Below, piece after piece: positions 34,910 through 45,081 of a stretch of DNA of 64,000 nt. This DNA is from UBA1413 sp964650525 (GTDB lineage: Bacteria > Bacteroidota > Bacteroidia > Bacteroidales > Prolixibacteraceae), in NCBI GenBank assembly GCA_964650525.1, contig CAZYUA010000015.1:30204-94203 (forward strand). Reading direction: 5' to 3'. The notes beneath the pieces were generated by a model. It was not told the origin of the DNA. It saw nothing but the letters and a program-made list of their open reading frames with translations, and ran no database searches. Position 1 is the first letter of the stretch; each line of letters begins with the position of its first letter. A program made the translations under genes and the position numbers.

Positions 34910-36655
34910 TTATTCAACCAGAGCCCGGAAGGCAGCAACATCGGCATACCGGGCAAATTCCATGTCTTTCCTTGCTCGTTCCTTCATGGCGGGGTTGAAT
35001 CCGATGGCATTCCGCAGGCTTTCCAGCATCAGCTTTTCGTTCCCTGTCCGAGCCCCGGCCACCGCCTTCAGGTATTCACTCCTGAAACAAGCCGGCTGCT
35101 CTTCCAGGTCATTTATGGCACCGTTGTAATTCCCCGATAAAAGTTTTACCAGGGCCGTGTTGATGTCGGCATAATTTCTGAAATACTGGTTTGCCCGGTT
35201 GTAATCCCCTTTTTTTAAGGCTGCCAGGGCCAGGTTGTAACTTACCTCATTTCCTGAACCTGTTGCTGCCCCGAAATACTCTTCCGCCATTTTCAAGTCG
35301 TCAGAAACCAGTGCTAGGGTGCCCAGGTTGTTTTTTATGATGGGTTCGTTGTTCCTGAGCTGTTCTGCTCTCTCCAGCAGTGGCTTAGCCTCCCCGAATT
35401 TTTGCTGCCCGATCAGAATGGCTGCCTGGTTATTCCATCCCCGCCAGTCGGAGGGAAAAACATGCGAGAAAGATTCGTAAAGGGCCAGTTTCTTCGACGG
35501 GTCATCCGTGAGGGTGGCAGCATACAGGAGTTCTGCCTGGTTCAGCGCAGATGGATTCTTTTCAGCAACCGAGATGACCTCTTCATCCGTTTTACCCAGG
35601 ATATTAACAGAGGTCAGCAATTTCGCCCGTCTCAGTTTCGGAAGAATCTCCTCTGCAACCTGCGTAAAAGCCGCCGACAGGTTCCTCATTTCCCTTTCCC
35701 TGACCTCAGGATCGTTGTACATCGACAGTACTCTCAATATCAATTCTTTATCCTGGATATTAGAATTCTCAAGCATCTCTCTGAACCCTTCCCAGTCTTC
35801 AGGTGTGTACCTCGAGCGGAGATTGGTCTCCACTGACGCTTTTTTCAGTTGTTCCTCCAGAAAGGCGGTAGACGCTTTTTCCCGTTTCGAGGCAAGGTCA
35901 AGGTTGACATCGATAGAGCCGTCGGGAGAGGCATAGGCTGAAATTTCTACCTTTTTGATGTCCTTCCGGTCATCCGCGTGCGCTTCTTTGGTGTACTCCA
36001 GAAACTCCTTTACATCCTTTGATTTTATTTCCTGGTCGCGGAGCTGGGCACTGTTGATCAGGTACAGAATGTCGGCAATCATTTCATCGGGAACGACTCT
36101 CTGGAAAGGATCGACAGCAGGATCGTACTTGTCTGTCTTACCGGGTTCCCGCCTGACTCCCAAAATGGGTTTTGGTATGTCTGCCATCAGGGTGTTGGTA
36201 GCCAGGATGCCCTTAGCTATCACTACCGGATCCAGATCTACGGTTTTGTTCTTCCTTGAAGCCTTCATCCGGATCTCCAGGTCCGAACTCAGCATCGGTT
36301 CAGAAAACGGAAACTTGTTCTGGTAGCTGAAATTGCCTCCGGCCAGGTAAGAAATCTCCCGGTTATTAGCCTTTACCTTTTCACCCTGCAAAGCAACTGG
36401 AGAGAGAGGGGTCTCCCCGGTTTCATACCGGAGAATGGGTACGGCAACCAGGGTGGCTTTTTTATCGAAGTATTTCTCCGGAAAAATGCCATTAATGGCT
36501 ACCTCTACGGTTCCTCCCCGGTTCTCTAACACCTCGGGGGTTACCTTGAAACGGATCTGTGCAGCATTTTTTTTCATTTTCTGCAATCCGGCACACCCCG
36601 GCACCAGCATAACAAACAATGCCAGCAGAGCGACAATCGGTAGATTTCTGTTCAT
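34910..36655 (-). CDS. TPR lipoprotein with OmpA-like segment
   Basis: 581 residues: lipobox VPGC (Cys21), a long beta-rich domain (about 30-200), an OmpA-like stretch VEISAYASPDGSIDVNLDLASKRE split as VEISAYASPDGS and NLDLASKREKAS (about 250-275) that resembles the peptidoglycan-binding motif, then tetratricopeptide-type helices (about 385-540: GWNNQAAILIGQQKFGEA, NNLGTLALVSDDLKMAEEYF, YNLALAALKKGDYNRA). Probably anchored in the outer membrane, facing the periplasm, possibly scaffolding cell-wall or surface complexes. A function is not assigned. Preceded by a TATATTTG element. Confidence 0.8.
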   Translation of the reverse strand: MNRNLPIVALLALFVMLVPGCAGLQKMKKNAAQIRFKVTPEVLENRGGTVEVAINGIFPEKYFDKKATLVAVPILRYETGETPLSPVALQGEKVKANNREISYLAGGNFSYQNKFPFSEPMLSSDLEIRMKASRKNKTVDLDPVVIAKGILATNTLMADIPKPILGVRREPGKTDKYDPAVDPFQRVVPDEMIADILYLINSAQLRDQEIKSKDVKEFLEYTKEAHADDRKDIKKVEISAYASPDGSIDVNLDLASKREKASTAFLEEQLKKASVETNLRSRYTPEDWEGFREMLENSNIQDKELILRVLSMYNDPEVREREMRNLSAAFTQVAEEILPKLRRAKLLTSVNILGKTDEEVISVAEKNPSALNQAELLYAATLTDDPSKKLALYESFSHVFPSDWRGWNNQAAILIGQQKFGEAKPLLERAEQLRNNEPIIKNNLGTLALVSDDLKMAEEYFGAATGSGNEVSYNLALAALKKGDYNRANQYFRNYADINTALVKLLSGNYNGAINDLEEQPACFRSEYLKAVAGARTGNEKLMLESLRNAIGFNPAMKERARKDMEFARYADVAAFRALVE

Positions 36656-36686
36656 ACATTTTCTGTCCTAGGTAAACGACTTTGTG

Positions 36687-36694
36687 CAAATATA
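36687..36694 (-). promoter_or_regulatory. Candidate -7 element for the TPR lipoprotein gene
   Basis: Minus-strand TATATTTG fits TAnnTTTG and lies 31 bases before the start codon at 36655. A minus-strand TTTG is 24 bases upstream (36719-36722), slightly farther than the ideal 19-20. Confidence 0.5.
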
Positions 36695-36730
36695 AGATTA
36701 CTGTTTAATAATCCCTGACAAAAGGGGGAT

Positions 36731-37369
36731 TCAGGGAAGTATCCGGCGGTGGATGCCTGGTACATATTCGGGTTCCAGTATAGCTTGCTTAAGCAGTTCG
36801 TAATCTCCCGGGTTATTAACAAAATCAAGTTGGTTTGTGTCGAGGATCAAAACCGGGAACTGTCCGGCCTGTCTGAAATACTCAAAATAGCCTTTTCCTA
36901 TTTTTTCAAGGTACTCAGGGGCGATCTGCTGTTCGTATTCTCTTCCCCGTTTGCGGATATTTTTCAGAAGATTCGCGGTTTCCAGGTGAAGATACACATA
37001 CAGGTCGGGTTTGGGCAGCGATTCAAACACAATGTCGAAGAGCCTTCGAAATAACCGGTATTCGTCATCCTGGAGCGTGTTGCCTGCAAATATGGCCGAT
37101 TTGGTGAAATAGTAGTCTGAAACAAGCATCCTGCGGAACAAATCCGGCTGAAGGACCTCCCTCTTGATTTGATTATACCGGTCGGCCAGAAAAGAGAGTT
37201 CCAGAGGAAAAGAGTAGCGCTCCTGGTCGGCATAAAATTTAGGCAGGAAGGGATTATCGGCAAATTGTTCCAGCACCAGCCTGGTATCCAGATCCTTGCT
37301 GAGACGGGTGGCCAGGGTGGTTTTCCCTGCGCCGATGTTTCCTTCGATGACCAAAAAACGGATATCCAT
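36731..37369 (-). CDS. Deoxynucleoside kinase
   Basis: Salvage kinase phosphorylating deoxynucleosides (dA/dG/dC class). About 212 residues. The P-loop IEGNIGAGKTTLATRLS opens the protein; ERYSFPLELSFLADRYNQI and the DYYFTKSAIFAGNTL segment hold the ERS-like substrate region; the LID is KRGREYEQQIAPEYLEKI. Matches bacterial dNK-type enzymes in length. The frame extends to 37429, but those 20 residues are unusual and the Met at 37369 (MDIRFLVIEGNIG) is preferred. Located between the TPR and prolyl oligopeptidase genes on the same strand. Confidence 0.9.
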   Translation of the reverse strand: MDIRFLVIEGNIGAGKTTLATRLSKDLDTRLVLEQFADNPFLPKFYADQERYSFPLELSFLADRYNQIKREVLQPDLFRRMLVSDYYFTKSAIFAGNTLQDDEYRLFRRLFDIVFESLPKPDLYVYLHLETANLLKNIRKRGREYEQQIAPEYLEKIGKGYFEYFRQAGQFPVLILDTNQLDFVNNPGDYELLKQAILEPEYVPGIHRRILP

Positions 37370-37501
37370 TTCTTTGAATATTCTGTCCTGAAAAACTGTT
37401 TTTCGCTGCTGTTTTCCGATTGCTTCCATGCCGGAACTTGCCCGCTTTGGAGCCGGCGACCACGAATCCGGAAATTACGGCCTGGTTTTATCGGGGAAAG
37501 G

Positions 37502-39610
37502 TCAGATTCTGATTCCCAAATGATAAAACGTAAAAGCCCAAATATCCGTATATTCCTCGATCACTTTGGCAGTCGGTTTTCCGGAGCCGTGGCCGGCTTT
37601 GGTCTCGATCCGGATGAGCACGGGCAGGTTTCCTGTATGGTATTCCTGCAGACGGGAAATGTATTTAAAGGAGTGGGCAGGAACCACCCGGTCGTCGTGG
37701 TCAGCGGTGGTTACAAGGGTGGCCGGGTAGGCAGCCTCTTTCCTGATGTTATGGAAAGGGGAGTAGTTATAAAGGTATTGGAACATTTCCCGGCTTTCAT
37801 CGCTGGTGCCATAATCGCCGGCCCAGCCCCAACCCACGGTAAACTTGTGGTACCGGAGCATATCCATCACCCCGACAGCAGGCAGCGCAACCCTGAAAAG
37901 CTCCGGTCTCTGGTTTGCCACAGCCCCGACCAGCAAGCCCCCGTTGGAACCTCCCTGGATGGCCAGTTTCCGCGGGGAAGTATATTTTTCCCCGATCAGA
38001 TACTCGGCTGCAGCAATGAAGTCGTCGAATACGTTCTGTTTGTTCATCCTGGTACCGGCTTTGTGCCATTCCTCACCATATTCGCCGCCTCCCCGGAGAT
38101 TGGCTACCGCCACGATCCCTCCCTGTTCGGCAAAAAACAACCGCTGCACCGAAAACCCGGGAGTCAGGCTGTTGTTGAATCCCCCGTAGCCATAAAGCAA
38201 AACCGGATTATTCCCGTTCTGAACCATCCCCTTTCTGTAAAATAAAAACATGGGAATCCGGGTGCCATCCTTGCTGGGGTAAAAAACCTGGTCTACCTGG
38301 TAATCATCCGGGTTGAAACTGACCTGCGGCCGGTTGTGGAGGACCGATTCTTTCGTGTTGAAATCGTACCGGTACACCTCGCTGGGAGTGTTGAACGAAG
38401 AAAAGGTGTAAAACGCTTCAGTATCCTCCTTTTTACCATTGAGGCCTCCGATGGTGCCGATTCCGGGAAGCTGGAATTCATAGTCGAACGTGCCGTCGTA
38501 ATGGTACACCTCAGGATGGCTGTATGCGTCTTTCAGGTAGTTGAGAACCAATTTGCCGCCGGCAAGTCCGGCAGACAGCAGAACATTTTCCTTTTCAGCG
38601 ATCAGCTCCACCCAGTTGTTCTCCTGCGGTAAACGGGTGTCTATTTTCAGGATCCGGTACTTGGGCGCCTTATAATTGGTGTGCACAATCAGGAAACTGC
38701 CGAGGTTATCGATTACGTTAAAGTCGTAATCGAACGATTCCATCAGGGAAATGAATTCCTTGTTTTTCCCGGCTGTCTCCCGGAAGGCCAGTGAGTTACC
38801 GCTGGTGGTTTCCGATTTGTAGAGGAGCATAAACTGTTTGTCTTCTGTTAATCCGACGCTGATATACCGTTTCGGGTGTTCCGGATCGCTGACAATCAGG
38901 GGATCGGTTGACGGATCGGTGCCCAGTTTGTGGTACCGGACTTTTTGGTTTTCGTTAGCTCTGGAGAGTTCCTCACCCTCTGCGGGCTTGTCATAGCAGC
39001 TGTAGAAAAAACCTCCGTCGTACCAGGGGGTGCCTGAAAATTTCAACCATTGGATATGATCCGGCAGTAATTTGCCCGTGGCAATGTCCATAACAAAAAT
39101 CTCGTTCCAGTCCGAGCCGGAGCGGGCAATTTTGTAGATCAGGTATTTGCCGTCGGGAGAAATCTCCATCCCCGTAAGGGCAACTGTGCCGTCGTCCGAC
39201 AGGGTGTTGGGATCAAGAAGTACCCTCGGCTCCCCATGAAGACTGTCGGCCATGTATATGACACTCTGGTTCTGCAGGCCATCGTTTTTTGAAAAGAAAT
39301 ATTTCCCCGCCTCCTTGAAGGGTGCGGAGATTTTGGGATAATTCCAGAGACTGGTAAGCCGCGATCTGATCGAGTCACGGCCCGGTAATCCTTCCAGGTA
39401 GGCAAAGGTCACCCGGTTCTGGGCTTCCACCCATTGCGCTGTTGCTTCAGAATTGTCGTCCTCAAGCCACCGGTAGGGATCTTCAACCGGGGTACCAAAA
39501 ATCGTGTCCGTAACGGTTTCCTTCAGGGTAACCGGATACTCCGGTGTTCTGGTCTTTGAACAAGATGCCATTATGATCAAAAGGAATAAAAGTGAAAAAT
39601 ACTTTTTCAT
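37502..39610 (-). CDS. Prolyl oligopeptidase family serine peptidase (S9A), lipoprotein
   Basis: Cleaves short peptides after proline. 702 residues: lipobox MASC (Cys17), an N-terminal segment VEDPYRWLEDDNSEATAQWV typical of S9A, a seven-bladed propeller (about 80-430), and the C-terminal hydrolase domain with GGSNGGLLVGA (nucleophile Ser about residue 558) and TADHDDRVVPAHSFKY carrying the catalytic Asp and, close to the end, the His of KAGHGSGKP. The lipoprotein signal puts it in the periplasm or on the surface, helping peptide feeding together with the nearby M20 dipeptidase (inference). Confidence 0.95.
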   Translation of the reverse strand: MKKYFSLLFLLIIMASCSKTRTPEYPVTLKETVTDTIFGTPVEDPYRWLEDDNSEATAQWVEAQNRVTFAYLEGLPGRDSIRSRLTSLWNYPKISAPFKEAGKYFFSKNDGLQNQSVIYMADSLHGEPRVLLDPNTLSDDGTVALTGMEISPDGKYLIYKIARSGSDWNEIFVMDIATGKLLPDHIQWLKFSGTPWYDGGFFYSCYDKPAEGEELSRANENQKVRYHKLGTDPSTDPLIVSDPEHPKRYISVGLTEDKQFMLLYKSETTSGNSLAFRETAGKNKEFISLMESFDYDFNVIDNLGSFLIVHTNYKAPKYRILKIDTRLPQENNWVELIAEKENVLLSAGLAGGKLVLNYLKDAYSHPEVYHYDGTFDYEFQLPGIGTIGGLNGKKEDTEAFYTFSSFNTPSEVYRYDFNTKESVLHNRPQVSFNPDDYQVDQVFYPSKDGTRIPMFLFYRKGMVQNGNNPVLLYGYGGFNNSLTPGFSVQRLFFAEQGGIVAVANLRGGGEYGEEWHKAGTRMNKQNVFDDFIAAAEYLIGEKYTSPRKLAIQGGSNGGLLVGAVANQRPELFRVALPAVGVMDMLRYHKFTVGWGWAGDYGTSDESREMFQYLYNYSPFHNIRKEAAYPATLVTTADHDDRVVPAHSFKYISRLQEYHTGNLPVLIRIETKAGHGSGKPTAKVIEEYTDIWAFTFYHLGIRI

Positions 39611-40024
39611 AAGTTGCTATATTACGATATTATTGTTTCTCTCCGCAAAAGATGGTTACCCATGGGGTCACCCGCCAGGCTAGTTTGCGCTACCGGCGGA
39701 ACGGATATTTCATGGGTTCCTTTTCAATGGTTTACCTGCCTGTAAGCGGGTCGCAAGGTACATTATTTCGTTTAAATTTCCCATGACAAACGGAGAATTG
39801 CCCTCTAAAATTCCGGTCTGATGCTCCCTGCTGCCAGTGTTGTCCAGGTGTTGGAACAGACCTGCAAAAGAGATAACGGAATCAATGAATTCCATATCTG
39901 GCCAATTGTCCTCCCTTTGGGGGGCAGAGACCCCTTGGAAGCCGGCAAAGGAGGAACCCGACAAAAATGGCACCGTACCATCCGGTTTCGTTTGAATACC
40001 TACCTTTGTCCCCAATTCAGGCTT
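39611..40024. other. Intergenic region between prolyl oligopeptidase and MATE genes
   Basis: About 410 bases shared by two divergent genes. A minus-strand frame (39710-40015) lacks any recognisable features. TACCTTTG at 40001-40008 is a candidate -7 element for the MATE gene. No RNA gene or strong repeat was recognised. Confidence 0.45.
40001..40008 (+). promoter_or_regulatory. Candidate -7 element for the MATE transporter gene
   Basis: TACCTTTG fits TAnnTTTG, 16 bases before the ATG at 40025; the -33 position lacks a TTTG. Confidence 0.4.
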
Positions 40025-41377
40025 ATGAGCAAGACCTTGGAACTGGCAGATAAAAAAGTGGGTGCATTGATGTTCAAATACTTCGTGCCTGCTTTTATTG
40101 GTGTGACCGCCAATTCGCTATATAATATCGTTGACAGGATTTTTATTGGCCGCGGAGTGAGTGCCGAAGCCCTGTCGGGAATTTCCGTGATATTTCCAAT
40201 CATGATGATTATGGCGGGTTTTGGCATGATGCTGGGTATTGGAAGCGGGGTTTTGGTGTCGATCAACCTGGGAAGGAAGGATCACCAGCGTGCCGGTCAG
40301 ATTCTGGGAACCGGATTTGTGGCCATGTTGGTGGTCTCTGTGCTGATTACCGTGGCCGGGTTTCTGCTGAAAGGCCCGATTCTTCGCTCTTTCGGTGCCA
40401 CGCCGGAGACCTACCGGTATGCCAGTGAATACCTCGACATCATCCTGCTGGGGGTGGTATTTCAGATGGTGGGGTTTTCCATGAACAATATCATCCGGTC
40501 GGAAGGTAATGCCCGGCTTGCCATGACCTCGATGCTGATTAGTGCAGGCACCAATATTGTCCTGGATCCCATTTTTATTTTTGGCTTCGGCATGGGAGTC
40601 CGGGGTGCTGCCCTGGCTACGGTAATCTCCATGATTGTCCTTGCGGTATGGGTGGTGGTCCACTTCCGGAGCAGCAGGTCGGTGGTGAAACTCCGGAAGG
40701 AAAACATGAAACTTGATGTTGTTATTCTCCGTGATATCTTCGCCATCGGAATGGCTCCTTTTGCCATGCAGGTTGCCGGCAGTTTCGTGCAGGGATTGCT
40801 GAATACCAGACTGATCCACTTCGGCGGAGATCTGGCGGTCGGGGCCATGGGGATCATCAACTCCCTGTCAACTTTGGTGATCATGACCCTGGTGGCCATC
40901 AATATGGCCTCTCAACCCATTATCGGATTCAACTACGGAGCCCGCTCCTTCACCCGTGTCAGGGAAGCCCTGCGTATTGCCCTGATCTCGGCAACGCTGG
41001 TGTCTGTGGTAACATCGGTCCTGTTTGAGATTTTCCCGGGAGTCCTGGTTTCCCTTTTCAACACCAGCAGCCGGGAATTGAAAACCCTCACCGTTGAGGG
41101 TTTGCGCATCTTTATTCTGGCATGGCCACTTATTGGGTTGCAGGTTGTGTCAGGCAACTTCTTTCAGTCGGTTGGGAAAGCCCGCATTGCCATGCTCTTA
41201 ACCCTCCTGCGGCAGGTATTCCTGCTGTTGCCCCTGCTGCTGATCCTGCCGGGATGGTGGAACCTCAAAGGTATCTGGTTTGCCTTTCCCATCTCCGACT
41301 TCTTCTCGGCTCTTATTGTTCTTTCCTTCCTGATTCCTGAATGGCATAGGCTGAAACGACCTGACCAGTACTACTGA
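40025..41377 (+). CDS. MATE family efflux transporter
   Basis: Multidrug/toxin exporter driven by Na+ or H+. About 450 residues with 12 hydrophobic segments arranged in two homologous halves. The first half has FVPAFIGVTANSLYNIVDRIFIGRG and GMMLGIGSGVLVSINLGRKD; the second has AIGMAPFAMQVAGSFVQGLLN and ASQPIIGFNYGARSF, the repeated MATE signature QPIIGFNYGA. Inner membrane. The open frame starts at 39821; the Met at 40025 (MSKTLELADKKV) is the sensible start. Convergent with uvrA. Confidence 0.93.
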   Translation: MSKTLELADKKVGALMFKYFVPAFIGVTANSLYNIVDRIFIGRGVSAEALSGISVIFPIMMIMAGFGMMLGIGSGVLVSINLGRKDHQRAGQILGTGFVAMLVVSVLITVAGFLLKGPILRSFGATPETYRYASEYLDIILLGVVFQMVGFSMNNIIRSEGNARLAMTSMLISAGTNIVLDPIFIFGFGMGVRGAALATVISMIVLAVWVVVHFRSSRSVVKLRKENMKLDVVILRDIFAIGMAPFAMQVAGSFVQGLLNTRLIHFGGDLAVGAMGIINSLSTLVIMTLVAINMASQPIIGFNYGARSFTRVREALRIALISATLVSVVTSVLFEIFPGVLVSLFNTSSRELKTLTVEGLRIFILAWPLIGLQVVSGNFFQSVGKARIAMLLTLLRQVFLLLPLLLILPGWWNLKGIWFAFPISDFFSALIVLSFLIPEWHRLKRPDQYY

Positions 41378-41456
41378 GACAATAAAAGTCATGTCAGGAG
41401 ACAGCCCTGTCTTTGCGGATGGGGTAAAGTTACGCCCCTGGCTGCCGGTCTGCGGT

Positions 41457-44264
41457 TTACCGTTCGATTTTTGACCGGAGGGCCTGGCCAGTATAGGAAT
41501 TCTGTGCTTTGACAAGTTCCTCGGGTGTACCCTCAAATACCACGTGTCCTCCCTTATCTCCGCCCTCCGGCCCCAGGTCGATGACCCAATCGGCCGATTT
41601 AATGATTTCCAGGTTGTGTTCTATGACGATGATGGTATGGCCTCTCTCCATCAGGGCGTTAAAGCTGCCGAGAAGCTTGCGGATATCATGAAAGTGAAGG
41701 CCTGTGGTTGGTTCGTCAAAGACGAAAAGTGTGGGCGCCTCTTTCTCGCGGGCCAGGAAGGAGGCCAGTTTAACCCGCTGGCTCTCTCCTCCGGAAAGGG
41801 TAGAGGAGGACTGTCCCAGCCTTATATAACCCATACCCACATCAGCCAGGGGCTGCAGCCGCCGAACGATTTTTTTCTCCGTGGAGCCTCTGCTTTTCCC
41901 GAAAAGCCCGATAGCCCCGGCTACCGTCATGTTCAGGATGTCGTCAATGTTGAAACCCTCGTATTTTACTTCAAGGATCTCCTCTTTGAAGCGCCGGCCC
42001 CCGCAGCTTTCACAAACCAGGTACACATCGGCCAGGAATTGCATCTCCACTTTGATGTTCCCTTCGCCCTGGCACTCTTCGCACCGGCCGCCATCCACAT
42101 TGAACGAGAAATGCGATGGATTCAGCCCCTGGTATTTGGCTGCCGGCTGCTCGGCAAACAGTTTGCGGATCTCATCGTAAGCTTTGAGGTAGGTCACAGG
42201 ATTCGAACGGGAGCTCTTTCCGATGGGATTCTGATCGATAAATTCCACCGCTGCGAGCAGGTGGAGATCGCCAGATAAGGTATCATGAAGGCCGGTGCGT
42301 TCCCCGTAGCCTCCCATCAGGCGGTTGAGCGCCGGCACCAGGACGCGGGTTACCAGCGATGATTTTCCCGAACCACTAACCCCTGTCACAGCGGTAATCG
42401 TGTTCAGGGGAAACCGGATGGTCAGGTTTTTCAGATTGTTCTCCCGGGCTCCTGTCACCTGGATGAAGTTGTTCCACTTGCGCCGGAATACGGGGACAGG
42501 AATCAGCTCCCTGCCGGTCAGGTAGCGGGCAGTCAGGCTGAGGTCTGCAGATTCCAGTGCCTTGTGGTCGCCCTGGAACACCACCTCCCCGCCTTCCGTC
42601 CCTGCCATGGGACCAATATCGATGATCTGGTCAGAAGCCCGGATGATCTCCTCATCATGCTCGACCACCACCACGCTGTTTCCCAGTTTCTGAAGTTTTC
42701 TGAGCACCCCGATGAGCCGCCGGGTGTCCCTGCTGTGAAGACCTATACTGGGTTCATCCAGCACATACAGAGAACCCACCAAATTGCTTCCCAGTGAGGT
42801 CGACAGGTTAATACGCTGGGATTCCCCTCCGGATAGGGTAGATGACAGCCTGTTCAGAGTCAGGTATCCCAAGCCTACTTCGTCCAGGTATTCCAGACGG
42901 TTCCGGATTTCGAGCAGAATCCGCCGCGCAATTTCCTCTTCGTGCGAAGGCAGTTCCAGCGTCCGGAAAAAGAGAAGTACCTCCGATACAGGCCATAAAA
43001 CAAGTTCCTGGATCATCCTTCCGGCAATCTTCACATAACCCGCCTCCTTGCGCAACCTGCTTCCCCGGCACTCGGGACAAACCGTTTTCCCCCGGTAGCG
43101 CGACAACATGACCCGGTACTGGATCTTATAGGATTGTTCTTCCAGATGCCTGAAAAACCGGTCCAATCCCTCAAAATAAGAATTCCCGGCCCATAAGAGA
43201 TCGCGCTGCTCCTGCGTGAGTTCGTAATAGGGCCGGTGAATCGGGAAATCAAACCGGTCGGCGTTATACACCAGCCGGTCACGCCATTCCTTCATCTTTT
43301 CCCCTTTCCAGCAGGCAATCGCATCCTGGTATACCGACAGCGATTTGTTGGGCACCACCAATTCCTCATCTATTCCGATGACTTTCCCGTATCCTTCACA
43401 AAGGGGACACGCCCCCACAGGATTGTTGAAATTGAAAAGATGGACGGCCGGTTCTTCGAAGGTAATCCCGTCGGCTTCGAAGTTATTCGAAAAAGTCAGG
43501 ATCCGGGTTTCCATTCCTTCCTGCTGCAACATAAGAACACACTCACCGTGACCTTCAAAAAAGGCGGTCTGTACTGAGTCGGCCATCCGGTTCAGGGTGT
43601 CTTCATCCGCGGAAGCCCGAAGCCTGTCGATCACGATGCGGCAGTTTTCTCCGCAATCTTCCGGAAACCCGCCGGCCAGCAACTGGTCAATACGAAAGAT
43701 GGTATGGTTGAGTTCAACTCGTGTGAATCCCTGTTGCAGAAGCAGTTCTGCCTCCCGGGCGATCGATCTTCCCGGACCGGGCCGCAGAGGCGCGGTAATC
43801 AGTACCCATGTGTCCGGAGAAGCACTCTTTACCACATCCACGACATCAGCCACGGAATGCCGCCGGACCTCCCTGCCCGAGACAGGGGAAAATGTGTGTC
43901 CAACCCGGGAAAATAAAAGCTTCAGATAGTCATAAATTTCCGTTGAGGTCCCCACTGTAGAGCGGGGATTGCGGGTATTCACCCTCTGCTCAATGGCGAT
44001 CGCCGGCGGTATCCCCTTGATGAAATCTACATCCGGTTTGTCAAAACGCCCCAGGAATTGCCGGGCATAGGCCGACAAACTCTCCACATAACGACGCTGA
44101 CCTTCCGCAAACAACGTGTCAAAGGCAAGCGACGACTTGCCAGAACCCGATACACCCGTTAAAACAACCAACAAATCCCGGGGTATTGATAGGCTTATGT
44201 TCTTTAAATTATTAACCCGTGCACCCCTGATGTCGATGACGGAACTCATTGTTTCTGGTGCCAT
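41457..44264 (-). CDS. uvrA: Excinuclease ABC subunit A
   Basis: DNA-damage sensor of nucleotide excision repair. 935 residues, full length (E. coli 940), so the UvrB-binding and insertion domains are present. Two ABC ATPase modules: Walker A LTGVSGSGKSSLAF (residue 36 on) and AVTGVSGSGKSSLVTRVL, signatures STLSGGESQRINLS and STLSGGESQRVKLA. Zinc modules: CPLCEGYGK, CPECRGSRL and the C-terminal CEECQGEG...CESCGGRRF. The start could also be the second Met at 44249 (MSSVIDIRGAR). A stand-alone gene. Confidence 0.97.
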   Translation of the reverse strand: MAPETMSSVIDIRGARVNNLKNISLSIPRDLLVVLTGVSGSGKSSLAFDTLFAEGQRRYVESLSAYARQFLGRFDKPDVDFIKGIPPAIAIEQRVNTRNPRSTVGTSTEIYDYLKLLFSRVGHTFSPVSGREVRRHSVADVVDVVKSASPDTWVLITAPLRPGPGRSIAREAELLLQQGFTRVELNHTIFRIDQLLAGGFPEDCGENCRIVIDRLRASADEDTLNRMADSVQTAFFEGHGECVLMLQQEGMETRILTFSNNFEADGITFEEPAVHLFNFNNPVGACPLCEGYGKVIGIDEELVVPNKSLSVYQDAIACWKGEKMKEWRDRLVYNADRFDFPIHRPYYELTQEQRDLLWAGNSYFEGLDRFFRHLEEQSYKIQYRVMLSRYRGKTVCPECRGSRLRKEAGYVKIAGRMIQELVLWPVSEVLLFFRTLELPSHEEEIARRILLEIRNRLEYLDEVGLGYLTLNRLSSTLSGGESQRINLSTSLGSNLVGSLYVLDEPSIGLHSRDTRRLIGVLRKLQKLGNSVVVVEHDEEIIRASDQIIDIGPMAGTEGGEVVFQGDHKALESADLSLTARYLTGRELIPVPVFRRKWNNFIQVTGARENNLKNLTIRFPLNTITAVTGVSGSGKSSLVTRVLVPALNRLMGGYGERTGLHDTLSGDLHLLAAVEFIDQNPIGKSSRSNPVTYLKAYDEIRKLFAEQPAAKYQGLNPSHFSFNVDGGRCEECQGEGNIKVEMQFLADVYLVCESCGGRRFKEEILEVKYEGFNIDDILNMTVAGAIGLFGKSRGSTEKKIVRRLQPLADVGMGYIRLGQSSSTLSGGESQRVKLASFLAREKEAPTLFVFDEPTTGLHFHDIRKLLGSFNALMERGHTIIVIEHNLEIIKSADWVIDLGPEGGDKGGHVVFEGTPEELVKAQNSYTGQALRSKIER

Positions 44265-44419
44265 TCCACGGGTAGCTTAAGATTTTTATGAAATTATTTG
44301 GTTTTTTCAGCAAAATGTCTCATTTTTACAGCGCGTAAAATTAATTATTTTGTTTCACCTGCTTAAGATCGGTTGCCTATAGTCGAAACTTTACTTTTTG
44401 TTCAATAAAATAGAAAGTA

Positions 44420-45013
44420 ATGTTCAAAGCAGAAAATTTGGACGATAATGAACTCGTTCAATCTTTTATAAAAGGCAACCAACCTTCCATAGAATACCTC
44501 ATTCGCCGGCATAAGAACAGGGTTTATTCGTATATCCTCCTTATTGTTAAAAAACAGGAACTGGCCGAAGATATCTTCCAGGATACCTTCATTAAAGTAA
44601 TCCACTCCCTCAAAACCGGTAAATACACCGAAAACGGCAAATTTATTTCCTGGGTGTTACGGATATCCCATAACCTGATCATAGACCATTTCCGCAGAGA
44701 AAAACTGAGCGGAATGATTTCAAACGAAAGCTGCGAAAACGATCTTTTCAATTCCAGGAAGTTCTCTGATATAAATATTGAAGACCAGTTGGTTATGGAC
44801 CAGATACTCCTGGAAGTGAAGGAATTGGTAAAACAGCTTCCCGAAGATCAGCAGCAGGTTATTCATATGCGTCACTACATGGGGCTCAGTTTCAAGGAAA
44901 TTGCTGAAATGACCGATGTCAGCATCAATACAGCCCTGGGAAGAATGCGATACGCCCTGATCAACCTGCGAAAACTCATACGCGAAAAAAATCTCACCCT
45001 TACCGGCATTTAA
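44420..45013 (+). CDS. RNA polymerase sigma factor, ECF/sigma-70 type
   Basis: 197 residues: region 2 over about 10-95 (DNELVQSFIKGNQPSIEYLI, LAEDIFQDTFIKVI, FISWVLRISHNLIIDHFRRE, the last two covering core and -10 recognition) and region 4 over about 130-190 (LPEDQQQVIHMRHYMGLSFKEIAEM, with DVSINTALGRMRYALINLRKL as the -35 helix; shown in parts under 20 residues: LPEDQQQVIHMRHYMG, FKEIAEM, NTALGRMRYAL). No anti-sigma gene lies beside it. The DNA here is visibly richer in A+T than its surroundings. A small gene and a strong terminator follow. Confidence 0.92.
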   Translation: MFKAENLDDNELVQSFIKGNQPSIEYLIRRHKNRVYSYILLIVKKQELAEDIFQDTFIKVIHSLKTGKYTENGKFISWVLRISHNLIIDHFRREKLSGMISNESCENDLFNSRKFSDINIEDQLVMDQILLEVKELVKQLPEDQQQVIHMRHYMGLSFKEIAEMTDVSINTALGRMRYALINLRKLIREKNLTLTGI

Positions 45014-45081
45014 CAGGTTCAAACACAATAAATGATTCAAGGTGCCGTTTAAAGAAAAAAGCTTGCTTTATTAAGGTGCCT

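Noticed and set aside
39710..40015. Minus-strand frame of 101 codons upstream of the MATE gene
   Set aside because: Composition does not look like a folded protein and it covers the likely MATE promoter.
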